The position numbers and the translations under genes are program-made. A stretch of 64,000 nucleotides of DNA, taken from NCBI RefSeq assembly GCF_000237925.1, contig NW_017385991.1, forward strand, positions 868,001 to 932,000, given 5' to 3'. Positions 39,317-48,924 of this stretch are shown piece by piece. This DNA is from Schistosoma mansoni. Lineage: Eukaryota; Platyhelminthes; Trematoda; Strigeidida; Schistosomatidae. Below the pieces are notes generated by a model. The model did not search any database. It saw only the letters and a program-made list of their open reading frames with translations, and had not been told where the DNA came from. Position 1 is the stretch's first letter. Every line of letters starts with the position of its first letter.

Positions 39317-42300
39317 TACAAGTCATGTTATTTAGGAACTTAAGAATTGAATACGCCTATGAAATTGCTGCAAACAATCGTGAGACATTTAATCAAAAGT
39401 CTCCTACCTTCGGTGACGATAATTATGAGGACAACAAACAAGCAGTTTGCATCTGCCTACATGACTCAGACCAACAGCTGATGGCATCATAGACTGAAAC
39501 CACGTTTTGGACTGACCACTTCTAGCTTTCTTCCAACATACCCATACTCCAGCATTCATTACCTGTCCAAGTAGGCGATGGTTAGACAAACATAACATGT
39601 GCCCAAACTATCCCAGTAGATGAAGATTCAATGTCTCATAAACTGATAATACTTCTACGTCACAGATGCAATTTGGCAAGCCCCCACCGGGCTTTCTCAA
39701 TCCGTATCGAGATCCCGTCAAACACCAACCCACTAGTGTTGGTGATACTTCCAAGTGGAGTGGTCGATACAGTCGACTATTTCACTCGCTATCGTTAACC
39801 TAGAGGTTGGTAGAAACCAGTCCTTAAGCAACATTTTTGTTAGGATGAAGGGATACGCATCACAAACATGCTCACATTGTTGATTAGAGAGGTTAAAAGA
39901 CCCTGTGTTTTGTCAAGGTATTCATTCACCAAATAGGACTATGCCATCTAAGTATTCCGAGCCAACAAGTGAATCTTCTGGTAGACCAATTTATTATAAT
40001 TCAGATGATGATATTATTATCTCAAGAAGAACGTCTACCAATAAGTTAAATAGAAATAGAGAGAATGAACAACTATGAAGAACACTACTTGAAGTCATCA
40101 ACTCCGATTCGCTAAAATCCCTGGCTCAACCAGTAATGTTCGAGTAGAGAGCCTGTTCAATGTTGATGTATTTCTTTGGTACGCCTTTCAACGACAGACA
40201 TTATCATAAAACCTGTCCATCTATGGAACCGAACGGTGTCCTACGGTTAAGAAATGCAACTATGGTTAAGCGTCAGTAGGTGTGTCTGTGCTCCAGATCC
40301 TGATGAAGGGAGTACATTTGGTCCAAACATCCACGTCCAGGTCTGAAACTAGCGTGGTTTTCCTGAGATGGACAAACTGCTTCTCTAGTTCCTGAAGTAT
40401 ATTCTTGACGTTTTTATCGTTAAATTGACCTCTAAGGAGACTCCTTGCTGTGAATTTCATGCGTCTAGTAACATGCACACGAACATGAGCTGAAGTTTCC
40501 TAAAGAGCTTTACAAACACTGGTTGATGGCAGTATGGTCTACTCCAACCCAACGTCAAGTCGATTTAGGCGGTCACTGTCTCTTCTTGTGCTTAAAGTTT
40601 ATATTTGCTAAGAATAAATGGTTGTCCGATGACACTTGCAGCAACCTGTAACTATTATCTGTTAACTGAGCAGTGACACCGTGAGATCCACTTAAGACCC
40701 CTACAGTTAGGCTAAGGCTACCTACTTGGATATCGAAATCACTTCCCACTCAAACTACATATGAGCGTTTGGCATTCGAAGAGCAGAAAGCTTTCTATAA
40801 AATTCGTCTCTCTCTTCATCTGAACTGCAGTCATAAGGGGTATACGAAAAGACAACGAAGAGGCAACTGCGCGTATCCTTATTTTTTTGACTTTTTACTA
40901 TATTTTCGAGTCGGATAGAACACAAATGACTGCCTATAAAAATCCGGTCAAGGAGAGTCTGTTTCGCTTTTGAACTCAGGGCTACATATATACCAGAGAG
41001 GCGATGGGAGGTGGCCGTCAGCTTTCCGGATACATGGAGGGTAAATCGTAAATGCTTACTGCATTGACTAGGTGGACTCAAGTGAATGACCACACTTCGA
41101 TCCTGTTTGTGTGTTTTGGAGACAAAATATACAACGATAGTGTGAGATCTTCCAGTCAGTCAGTCAGCTACAACGTAGGACCAGGCACATATATGCATCG
41201 GTCCAAGTTGCCATACCTCGTTAGCACAACAAGATCAACACCGGATTAATAGTAGTTAATTTAGTGTTGGTAGTAGTATATAAATTATAGGTTGTATATA
41301 AGGATATAGTATAGGAAGGAAGAGAGATATGAAGCAATTTTAGTCTCAAGGTTTAAGGGAAGATAAAGAGTGTATACACCTACGCCATTGTGATCGATTC
41401 TGAGCCATGTCACACAGAGTCTCCAACCATTGGTTACGATAGTCACGCGGACCCCAACCAGGTAGTCTGCATCTGCCAACATGGCTCAGACTAGAAGTTA
41501 GTGACTTCAAGCACTGATGCCATGTTTTGGTTTGGCCGCCCCTAACTCTCTTCCAACCGTCCCCAATACTAGTCATCATAGCGCGTCGTGGTAATCAGTG
41601 TTCAGGCATACGTAACACATGGCCCAACCATCTCAGTCGATGAAGATTCATCACCTCATCAACTGATTTACCATCGTTCCCTAATACCCTGCGTCTAACC
41701 TCACTATTACTTACCCGGTTATCCCAGCAGATGCGAGCAATATTTCTAAGGCATCTGTGGTCAAATACTAGTAACCTACGAGTATCTTCTACTCTTAATG
41801 GCCATGTTTCACAGCCGTAAAGTAGAACAGAACGAACTGATGCGCAGTATACTCGTCCCTTAATTGATAGATCTTAGAGTCCTAGCTAAGGAAGCCTATT
41901 GTCCTACTTGATATAAGGTCCGAACATTGACAGCCTTAATATAAAGTTGAGAGTGAGGTTTCAAGAGACCAGAAATAACTTTTCATAAACTCGAATAGTT
42001 GCATAGGTGGCACTTGGAGATAAACATAGAATCATAAGAGAAGTATTGACAGTGGGGATAAAAGTAATATTAAGAAGTGACGAAGGGATCTCATCATTGA
42101 CAAGATGATCTCTTTTGTTAGAATTATGAGAGTGGTTGTAACTTTTAAGCTGTCCATACAGAGGAAGGATATTTCTTCCTGAGGGACTCGAGCACGAGAC
42201 TGGGTTGGAGGTGATCATGAAGATCTGGGAGTGTGACCCAAGAAACAATCGCTCAAGGCTGGTCACACAAGACTACTCCATGATAATTACTTGGTGTGGT

Positions 42301-42459
42301 ACCTCTAGGTTTCAAAAGGCTTTACCGCCGAGGACGGAAACCCGTAGGGTGTGGTGAGGTGACACTTTTAGGGTTAAATTACTCAAACCCAACAGATAAG
42401 TACGCTGAAGACTAATGAGATAATTTAGACTGATGATGCATATATGTGCCTGGTCCTAC

Positions 42460-42507
<48 letters not shown>

Positions 42508-45257
42508 CATGTTGACATATACTGAAAATTGAGCCATTTAATGTTGTCGGAACATAGCTATTAAGTTATTTGATTTTAAAACAAAAAACTGAACAAGATA
42601 TAACATTTCAAACTCTTTGATCAGTTCAGTATTGATGTCATTTTGAAATATAGGAGTATCGTGACCCAGAGATATTGGTGTCATGGAAAGAACATGTACC
42701 CAATGACATTATACATTAATATATAGAAAATATACTGGTATTTAACAACATTTATACACACATTTATGTAAACATTATAGCCTAGAAAAACAGTACCCAT
42801 TTCAAACAAGAATAATAGTTATTTTTGCACTGGATAAGTTTCTGTCATCCATAAGAATAAATGACAATAATAGGTTGATTATTAAAGTGTTTGTGTATTA
42901 AGGAGTGAGTGTTAGTGTGTAGCAGTTTGACCTGATTTAATTCATGGCTCCCAAAAAGTGCTTGTTATAATTTCTCTTATTACGACCCAGCTATTATTGC
43001 TTAGTAATCTTGAACACGGTTGAACAGGAACGTAATTATATTCCAAATAATTAGAGTGGATGGAAGTAAGAATCACAATAAGAACATTAGTATATTTATA
43101 ATTTTTACATAAGAAGATTCTACAGTCTTCTCCAAGCATCCGCTAGCACTGGTTGGTTAAGAAATAGCCAATCAATGTGTTCAAGCACAATCCTGCACGG
43201 AACATACTTCAATACAATCTATATCCCGCTAACAGTGCTCATTTGAAAGTTAAACATTTGTAAGTTATTGTGAGAGCTTCTGACACTACTCGACTTCCAA
43301 AGCCAGAATAGGTGCTGTAGAATTTGAACCTCTAACTTATATTTGGAGACAGTAGATAAGTTTCATACTTGCGAAGTGTGATTACACTCCTTAAAAAAAC
43401 ATCCAGTGTAGTGAGAGACATTAACCATCAACTGAGTTATTGTGGGTGCAACTTGACGCCTATAGAACTGAAATATTCACAATAATTCGTCTCTGATTAA
43501 CAATGAATATGACGGCACAACGTATACGCTTTATCCGGGTAAGCTGAGAATCATAGTTAAAGACCGAAATTCAAAATCCGTTATTCGAAAATAGCCCCCA
43601 AATGCCCTGGTTCGGCCGACCATGGGGAGAGTACGCTCTCTCCAAATGCTCTCACATGGTCACGCGTATATAGTCTCTGCCAGAAAAGTCCTACTCACTG
43701 CCTTCTCGTGGCGGGGGTGTTGCTTACGAAATTGAGAGAACGAAAAGCGAATGTCCAATGCTTTAACTGGTCCACCTAGGGGAGTTGGAAAACCCTGATT
43801 CCCAACCTATGGTGCCCATGCGCTCCAGTATCCTGAAGGAACAAATGGCGTATGAACATATTGTTGGTCACCAGCTACCATGGGACTGCATCTCCTGTAC
43901 GATGCTCCACTGCCTTGTGGATCAGATCTTTAGGTCAAAGGCTCCGAGTATGGTCCCCTAAGAAAACCACCTGCTTCGGTTTGGGTACTCGGGCAGTATT
44001 ACAGCCCCCACACAAATCAAATGAGATTTGTGTGGCGCATATGTATCTGGTGGCCCTTTGTATCAATATTTATGTGTTTAAATAAATAAATAAACTACAA
44101 TCTTAAAATCAGTGTTAAAGCGTCCTTTTCTTTTTTACGGTACGTTAGTACGGTTGATAACAGACAAACTATCAAAAAGTAATCAGTATAATTGATAATC
44201 TGAGTCGAAAAATACTTTCTTATCATTATTATTATTAATATACACACATGTAAAACACTCGAGCTCTCCTAAATAAACAGTAATAAACGAGTAGAAAGTA
44301 AAAATAACCGTAGCTCTTTTGAGATGTAGCACCCCATTTTGTACAAGTGCCGAGGGTGAAAATCTGTGCGCAAGAAAACATCACTTTTTACATGACAGCT
44401 GTAAATAAAAACACCCCACGCATGTTCGCATATAAATACGCTTACACACATACAACTATCTAAAGTTGAACTTCGTCGTGACATTCCCCAATTTAAAATG
44501 CAGAAGTTATAAAATAATGCATTTTTAAGTAAATAATTATATCAAATTATACCAACTACCCTGGTACGGGCGAGAGTGGGGAGAGTACACTCTCTTCGAA
44601 ATGCTCTCACATGGCCACACGTATATAGCCTCTGTCAGGAAAGTCCTACTCACTGCCTTCTCATAGAGGAAGTGTTGCTTACGAAATTCACAGGACAAGA
44701 GTAAATTCTCGGAGCTATAACTGGGTTGGCGGGTATGGAGGGTCCACATAGGGGAGTTGGAATGTGAACACTCCACTGAAGGAGTAATGATAACTTTTCA
44801 CAAATTGATGAATAAAAAAACGCAATAAACCTAGCATATTTAAGTTAAAAATTTTAATGAAATTAAGAGCTTTATTTAAAGTTCATATACAAGATCTTTT
44901 GCGACCTCAATTCGGGATTCGGCTACACGAAAAAGGATTTTCGGGGACAAAGATAATATTTATTTGAATTAATTTAATTAATTGACAAAAATCTTAACCT
45001 GCAATAGTCGCGAATCTAACACCTAATAAAATAGAAGTTTCATTGATGAGCTCATTCACTGAACTGCCTTGATAACTATGAATATTTATTAAAAGTTATC
45101 GATGGTTTAACAAACAAAACATGAGAGGTATAAATAACAGTTTTAATCAAAAACACATATTTGTCACGCCGAATTTCGTGAGATTGCTACTACTAATTTA
45201 TGATTAAAAAGTATTATTTCTTGTATACAAATAAATGACACTAATACACCGAAAATG

Positions 45258-45307
<50 letters not shown>

Positions 45308-48300
45308 GCCCCCAAATGCCCTGGTACGGCCGAGAGTGGGAAGAGTCCACTCTCCCTCTCCAAATGCTCTCACATGGCCACGCGAATATAGCCTCTACCA
45401 GGGAAGTCCTACTCACTGCCTTCTCGTGGAATTACTGTTGTTTACAAAATTGAGAGGACGAAAACCAAATGTCCGGCGCTTTAACCGGATTGGTGGACAC
45501 GGAAAGTTCACCTAGGGGAGTTGGGAAATCCTGATTCCTAACCTATGGTGCTTATGCGCTCCAGTATCCTGAAGGAACGAATGGCGTATGAACCAACTGT
45601 TGGTCACCGGCTACCATGGGACTGCATTTCCTTACGATGCTCCACTGCCTTGTGGACTAGGCCTTTAGGTCAAAGGCTCCGAGTATGGTCCCCTAAGAAA
45701 ACCACCTGTTTCAGTTTGGGCACCTGGGCAGTATCACAGCCCTCACACAAATCAAATGAGATTTGTGGGGCGCATATTTATCTGGTGCTTCCTTGTACCA
45801 ATATTTATGTGTTTAAAAAATAATAATAATAATAATTATATATATATATACAGTAGAATTAGAAAGCCAAATGGGCAAACGATCTTTTGAATTACGAATA
45901 CCCTATAAAACAAAAATTAAACTTAAAAGATCTAATGTAAGATAAATACTACATGCACTTTTAGGAATGCAAATATTTAGCATTTTTAAGATGGTTGTTG
46001 ATTATGAGTGACTTAAAATATAACCAGATTCAATATCTAGTGGTGCAACATATCTTTTATGGTGGAAAGCAAACGTCATCTCCAATAATGAAAAGCCATC
46101 TCAAAATTTACTGTTTGTTTTGGTGATGTTGGTTTTGATTTGAACTTCGATCTACTTTGCATAAACACATATAAAAAAACGAAATGATGTTGGGGAACAG
46201 AAGATAATACATTTCCGTGCAAGAAATAAGATTTGTCTATTTATCCAATGTAATAGACATAGATTTCTGAATACCTATGACTATATAGCAATAGTGATGT
46301 ATCATTAGCGTGTTACAACGGCTTTATTTGAGTTTTTTTCATGTATCTGTTCACATGTAGTTAGAGTGATATAAAAATGTACTGGGTTTTAGAACCGCAT
46401 ACCATTTTTATAAATTATTAAGCCACTAAAGGGCTATTGTATTGAATTCATATATACACTATTCAGTTGGGTAGTTTCGTATCATACTAAGGTGACTTCC
46501 AACTGTTATTTTTTATTAGATAAAACTTTTAAAAACATATTTATATCCACAAAATGTTTCGACTCATTAAGTAGTTGACAAAAAATTATTGTAGGAACCA
46601 TCTTTGTATTGTAAGTCAGTTAGCACAACTGTATGAAGAGTATGCTTTACCGCAACATTTATGAAGTGCTTTAATGAAGAAATTGTATAGGCAAAACACA
46701 CCCAACATTAGTAAGGAATACCGAGTATCTTACCCTCTGCAACTGTTCCCGTAAGTCTTTTTCCTTCATTTCCAAATCATCTGTAGATAGATACTATGAA
46801 TAAAAAAAAAACAAAAAAGATTGGGATAATGTGAATTTCGAGACTAATTATCAGATAACTAAGTCTTATTGATACCAAATGAAAATCAAATAGCTGTTAG
46901 ACCATAAAGTTTTGAGCGATTACACGCCTAAACGAATTTTCACCACTTTAATAATTTATACGTACATGCGCAAAATAATTTAAAAATCAGCCGAAAGCAT
47001 TTATACGGTTAAGATAACTCGCCATCATCAGATAAGTACCAGGGCAGGCAACCATTTTGATTGCAATCATCGCATGTGTGATGCATGAAAAAACATATAC
47101 ATCAACAATTTTTGCTTAGTAGTACAGAAGTATATTTATCTAAGATTGTTAGTAGGAGCAAATTAAAATTTATGAATATGGATACCAATCACTGAGTTTA
47201 AGTTTCTGAATACAGCATTTAATGCTTCCATAGATGGAGTCAGTCTAGTTCATGAAGCTATTAAGTCAACATTTCGTTTAAAAGTAAATATACAAAATAA
47301 AGCCAATAATAAAAATACTAAGAGTTCACCGTTTTAGCGAAGAACAATGACTCACGAAATTAAAGTCCCTCGACAACCGTACTAAGCACTCAAATTATTC
47401 ATGGTTTTCAGCCCTACACAATCATTACTCCATAATGGTACTATTACTCGACCATAGTTTAAGATGCCAGGATGTTTGAAATCATCTCGTAAATTCCACG
47501 AATTAAAAATGTTGCACTAAATAGGTTAGTGAATAACCCTTAGACGAATTTTACTAAGGCACGTTTAGTGCCTCTGGAAACATTTAAAAAATGGAAGATA
47601 GGATGCTTCCAAAAGCCGAGAACTTTATGAGTGCGGAGCTTCATTTGAATAAAAAGAGTTCTTTATACTACTAACTCCATAAAAACGCATTATAATCTAC
47701 ATGGTTACCTTGTCCGATACACGTGGTTTGAACAAACTACTTAACTTGTAAAAACTAGTTTACAAACTAAGCACCTAAAAAACATGGGTCGGCATCCATT
47801 AAAATCGCGGGGACTAATCCTTTAAAACATTAAATACTAATAAATCTCAGATCTTTCGATGATTCGTTTGCTCAACTTTTTATTCCTTTTCGTCAGATAC
47901 AAACTGTTTAAGGCATCCAGGCAATAAAAGGCCTTTATTCAACAAACTGAGACATAACATGTGTTTTTGCAGACATTCATATCAAGAATCCTAAGACCCT
48001 GAGTCATTATACGCTAATTTATACCCTAACAAACTCAATCCTGGTGAACAACTTAAAGACCAAACCAACTGTAAAGACAAACGGCTGGCAACAAAACATC
48101 AGTAACTGGCAGTGCTCAAGTCAAGGTTTTTTGTAAAACTAGCTAACATACGTTTGTGCAACATTACTTACCTGTATATCACTTAGCTCAGCACGTCTCA
48201 AAGCCTCTAATGTGGATGTATGTTGCGATTCGAGGTCTTGAACTTTCCTTTAAGAATACAATGTAACCAAATTATAATCATACGACTCGGTTGCATTGGC

Positions 48301-48821
48301 TCGTTTTTCAGCATTTTCTTTGGCAAATTCTACATGTTTCAGATGAATTACAGTCTACAAATGCAACAAGAGAGAAGTGGACCGACTTCATCAACACGAG
48401 CCTGAACTTCTAAGCACTCGTTCCGCAATCGCATCAGCTCTGCTTCTAATTCATCTATTTTCGAGTCCTGGCTATAATTCTTGTGGTTCAAGTTTTCCAA
48501 TTTTCTAAAATCTTCAGAAACGCAGCACTGAGTTTACCTAGAATGATGGTCATGACTATCTTGATGGTCGGAAAGCCTGTTAAGCGCATCTTTTAATCTG
48601 TCGTTTTGCATTTGACACTTCTGCTTAAGTAACATTTCTTTAGCAGCAAGTTCATACTGTTCTGAATTAACCTAAAGAACAAATTATGGACAAAAAGAAC
48701 GAACTACCTTGTGAGTTTCATCGACCACACACTTAATTTGACTTTCAATGTCTGAGACTTTACCTCTTAAATCGTCTTCCTCTTCTCTAAATTCATTCAG
48801 TCGCTTCCTCAGAACATCCAT
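25262..48821 (-). CDS. Tropomyosin-like coiled-coil protein
   Basis: Eight minus-strand exons join in one continuous frame of 241 residues: 48821-48708, 48671-48538, 48504-48387, 48354-48284, 48247-48172, 46793-46734, 25980-25911 and 25344-25262. The protein is one continuous heptad coiled coil with no other domain. It starts [20 protein letters not shown], like the short-tropomyosin start [37 protein letters not shown] corresponds to the RKILENR...DEERMDALE block, and [19 protein letters not shown] to LERAEERAETGESKIVELE. The end ([17 protein letters not shown], then FFKEMHDM) parallels the VAEKEKNKMLQEEMEA end. Length fits non-muscle tropomyosins (about 248). Identity is modest, so it is a divergent member or a tropomyosin-related protein; actin binding is inferred. 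The first four introns are 36, 33, 32 and 36 nt, then 1,378, 20,753 and 566 nt. Exon 6 must use the acceptor before TATC at 46,793; the nearer AG gives a stop. Confidence 0.72.
26536..26928 (+). repeat. Direct repeat, copy 1 (partner at 32.1-32.5 kb)
   Basis: Nearly identical to 32,133-32,513, in the same orientation. Long stretches match without change, for example GAATACATCGATGTCAAGAC and CGACTTCCATGAAG-like blocks. The main difference is a 13-15 nt indel near 26,690. Both copies end at CAGTCATT and their flanks then differ. It lies in intron 6 of the tropomyosin-like gene. Class unknown. Confidence 0.9.
27165..27440 (+). mobile_element. ~535 bp retroposon, diverged partial copy
   Basis: Recognisable blocks of the family described at 35.47 kb: GGAGTTGGAAAAC, GTGAACTAGACCTTTAGGT and a GAATCACCT version of GAAAACCACCT. 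It is much more diverged than the 35-46 kb copies, so probably older. Confidence 0.6.
29034..29055. repeat. (TAC)n microsatellite
   Basis: About seven TAC units in intron 6 of the tropomyosin-like gene. Confidence 0.85.
30440..30870 (-). mobile_element. ~535 bp retroposon, diverged near-full copy
   Basis: Reverse-orientation copy. Shared blocks are GTGCCCAAACTGAAGCAGGT, TGACCTAAAGGTCTAATCCA, CATCCTCTCAATTTCGTAA and GCATTTGGAGAGGGAGAGC. They run in the order expected from the complete copies. Confidence 0.75.
30900..32130 (-). mobile_element. R1/CR1-like LINE relic, reverse transcriptase
   Basis: The frame at 31,429-31,617 reads [20 protein letters not shown], then [20 protein letters not shown]. 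This is the palm region of a non-LTR reverse transcriptase (consensus LKAAFDSVDREVLWQ...GVPEKYINL). Interrupted coding-like sequence continues on the minus strand to about 32,100 (upstream part of the enzyme). Many frame breaks; long dead. Confidence 0.7.
32133..32513 (+). repeat. Direct repeat, copy 2
   Basis: Second copy of the segment at 26,536-26,928, about 95 percent identical by eye, separated by 5.6 kb. It abuts the LINE relic on the left. Confidence 0.9.
32745..32935 (-). mobile_element. ~535 bp retroposon, diverged fragment
   Basis: Reverse-orientation fragment with GGTTTTCTTAAGGGGGTCA, a TTTGATCTAAAGGCCTGATC version of the AGGTCAAATCC block, and CAAGACAGT. Only the 3' half of the element is visible. 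Confidence 0.55.
33671..34018. mobile_element. ~535 bp retroposon, internally rearranged copy
   Basis: The left part (33,671-33,884) is the 3' half of the element in reverse orientation, starting with the TTTATTTATTTAAACACA tail. The right part (33,885-34,018) is the middle of the element in forward orientation, beginning near ACGAAATTGAGAGGACG. The halves meet head to head without overlap, so one copy has suffered an internal inversion or two fragments were joined. Confidence 0.75.
34390..34420. repeat. (TAA)n microsatellite
   Basis: About ten ATA/TAA units, close to the candidate nested gene. Confidence 0.9.
34547..37054 (+). CDS. Candidate nested host gene, product unknown
   Basis: Opposite-strand exon candidates inside intron 6 of the tropomyosin-like gene. 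Exon 34547-34705 has a good acceptor (TTGTTATAG) and donor (GTATGT) and 53 open codons, including [20 protein letters not shown] and [12 protein letters not shown]; its composition is protein-like. A second exon candidate at 34948-35015 (acceptor CTATATCAG, donor GTAAGC) reads [18 protein letters not shown], but its phase does not fit the first exon directly, so an exon may be missing between them. A frame at 36773-37054 (93 codons, includes [20 protein letters not shown]) ends on an AATAAA at 37,050-37,055 and could hold the 3' end. The pieces may not all belong together. No family was recognised. Confidence 0.35.
35234..35283. repeat. (TA)n microsatellite
   Basis: About 19 TA units followed by interrupted ATATAG units. 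Confidence 0.95.
35470..36005 (+). mobile_element. ~535 bp retroposon, complete copy
   Basis: Reference copy of the main local repeat family. It starts CCCCAAAATGCCCTGGTACG and carries CTCCCTCTCCAAATGCT, GAAATTGAGAAGACGAAAAG and GTGTACATGGGCTGACTCC. It ends TGTGTTTAAATAAATAAATA, a TAAA-repeat tail like those of RTE-mobilised or SINE-like elements. Short open frames on both strands are by-products, not proteins. No tRNA head was identified. Other copies lie at 27.2, 30.4, 32.7, 33.7, 38.2, 43.6, 44.6 and 45.3 kb. Confidence 0.85.
38222..38400 (+). mobile_element. ~535 bp retroposon, internally deleted copy
   Basis: The 5' part (TTGGTACGGCCGAGGGTGGA to about 38,310) is joined directly to the 3' part (from GAAGGCTCCGGGTGTGG). 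About 300 nt of the middle is missing. Confidence 0.75.
38620..39282 (+). mobile_element. LINE endonuclease fragment
   Basis: Plus-strand remnant of an APE-type endonuclease from a non-LTR element. It reads [20 protein letters not shown] and [19 protein letters not shown], which match the conserved start (consensus FNVRTLMQ...DVCCVSETRIQD). Beyond an interruption near 38,890 the DNA still encodes, in broken frames, an AYAPTDCS/KDEFYH-like block, a VVLAGDLNA-like block and GRWGLDGR...NGDRLL. The element stops abruptly at a (TA)n tract at 39,283. Confidence 0.75.
39283..39313. repeat. (TA)n microsatellite
   Basis: About 15 TA units exactly between two LINE fragments of opposite orientation. 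Confidence 0.95.
39340..39700 (-). mobile_element. LINE C-terminal fragment
   Basis: The frame at 39,404-39,598 reads [35 protein letters not shown] and [11 protein letters not shown]. It parallels the [17 protein letters not shown] and [17 protein letters not shown] block at 41.3-41.6 kb. It is the C-terminal end of the same LINE group. Confidence 0.7.
40020..41210 (-). mobile_element. R1/CR1-like LINE, 5' part with internal deletion
   Basis: The minus strand from 41,210 downward gives a 5' leader, then an endonuclease frame (40,755-41,093) with [37 protein letters not shown] and [13 protein letters not shown]. This matches the consensus CAYAPTDCSSDEVKDEFYRKL. Near 40,080-40,200 reverse-transcriptase palm remnants follow in broken frames. 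The middle (rest of the endonuclease and much of the linker) is missing, so the copy is dead. Confidence 0.7.
41340..41940 (-). mobile_element. R1/CR1-like LINE, C-terminal part
   Basis: The frame at 41,346-41,579 reads [39 protein letters not shown] and [19 protein letters not shown]. Upstream to about 41,935 come interrupted blocks [20 protein letters not shown] and [19 protein letters not shown]. This is the C-terminal third of the same LINE group as at 40.0-41.2 kb, but it lies on that copy's 5' side. It is therefore a separate insertion. Confidence 0.8.
42461..42505. repeat. (TA)n microsatellite
   Basis: About 22 TA units. It directly follows a plus-oriented piece of the LINE 5' leader (GCATATATGTGCCTGGTCC), whose reverse complement lies at 41,170-41,200. 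Confidence 0.95.
43290..43400 (-). repeat. tRNA-derived SINE-like fragment
   Basis: The minus strand has a B-box-like AGAGGTTCAAATTCTACAG preceded by a degenerate tRNA-like half. No complete cloverleaf was found. Confidence 0.35.
43593..44097 (+). mobile_element. ~535 bp retroposon, near-complete copy
   Basis: Starts CCCCCAAATGCCCTGGTTCG and ends with the (TAAA)n tail at 44,097. It has the same block order as the 35.47 kb copy, with small deletions. A relatively young copy. Confidence 0.85.
44555..44770 (+). mobile_element. ~535 bp retroposon, 5' fragment
   Basis: The first ~215 nt of the element, from a CCCTGGTACGGGCGAGAGTG start to GGGGAGTTGGAATG, where homology ends. Truncated at its 3' side, unlike normal LINE-type 5' truncation, so a later deletion is likely. 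Confidence 0.75.
45258..45307. repeat. (TA)n microsatellite
   Basis: About 24 TA units with one TG. It abuts the 5' end of the next retroposon copy. Confidence 0.95.
45308..45840 (+). mobile_element. ~535 bp retroposon, complete copy
   Basis: Starts GCCCCCAAATGCCCTGGTAC immediately after the (TA)n tract and ends in an AATAATAATAAT tail instead of TAAA units. It is close in sequence to the copies at 35.47 and 43.6 kb. Confidence 0.85.
45850..46730. other. Intron 6 remainder, nothing recognised
   Basis: AT-rich sequence between the last retroposon copy and exon 6 of the tropomyosin-like gene. No exon or repeat was identified. Confidence 0.5.
46794..48171 (-). other. Intron 5 of the tropomyosin-like gene
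   Basis: 1,378 nt between exon 5 and exon 6. No transposon protein, tRNA-like element or opposite-strand exon was seen. Confidence 0.6.
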
Positions 48822-48924
48822 CGCTAACCATAATTTTCGAAAAACCGCTTCAGTTGGAGTAATTCAGAATCTAAAGCATACAAACACATATACTGATCTA
48901 CTTTCATATTTCGTTTATTTACTA

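Noticed and set aside
42425-42440. CTGATGATGC as a possible hammerhead ribozyme core of an Sm-alpha SINE
   Set aside because: The required CTGATGAG and GAAAC pair with closing stems was not found; the sequence belongs to a LINE leader.
46768-46780. Acceptor CTACAG right before ATGATTTGG for exon 6 of the tropomyosin-like gene
   Set aside because: It would put the frame into an early stop. The acceptor 13 nt upstream (TTCATAG) keeps the coiled-coil frame open.
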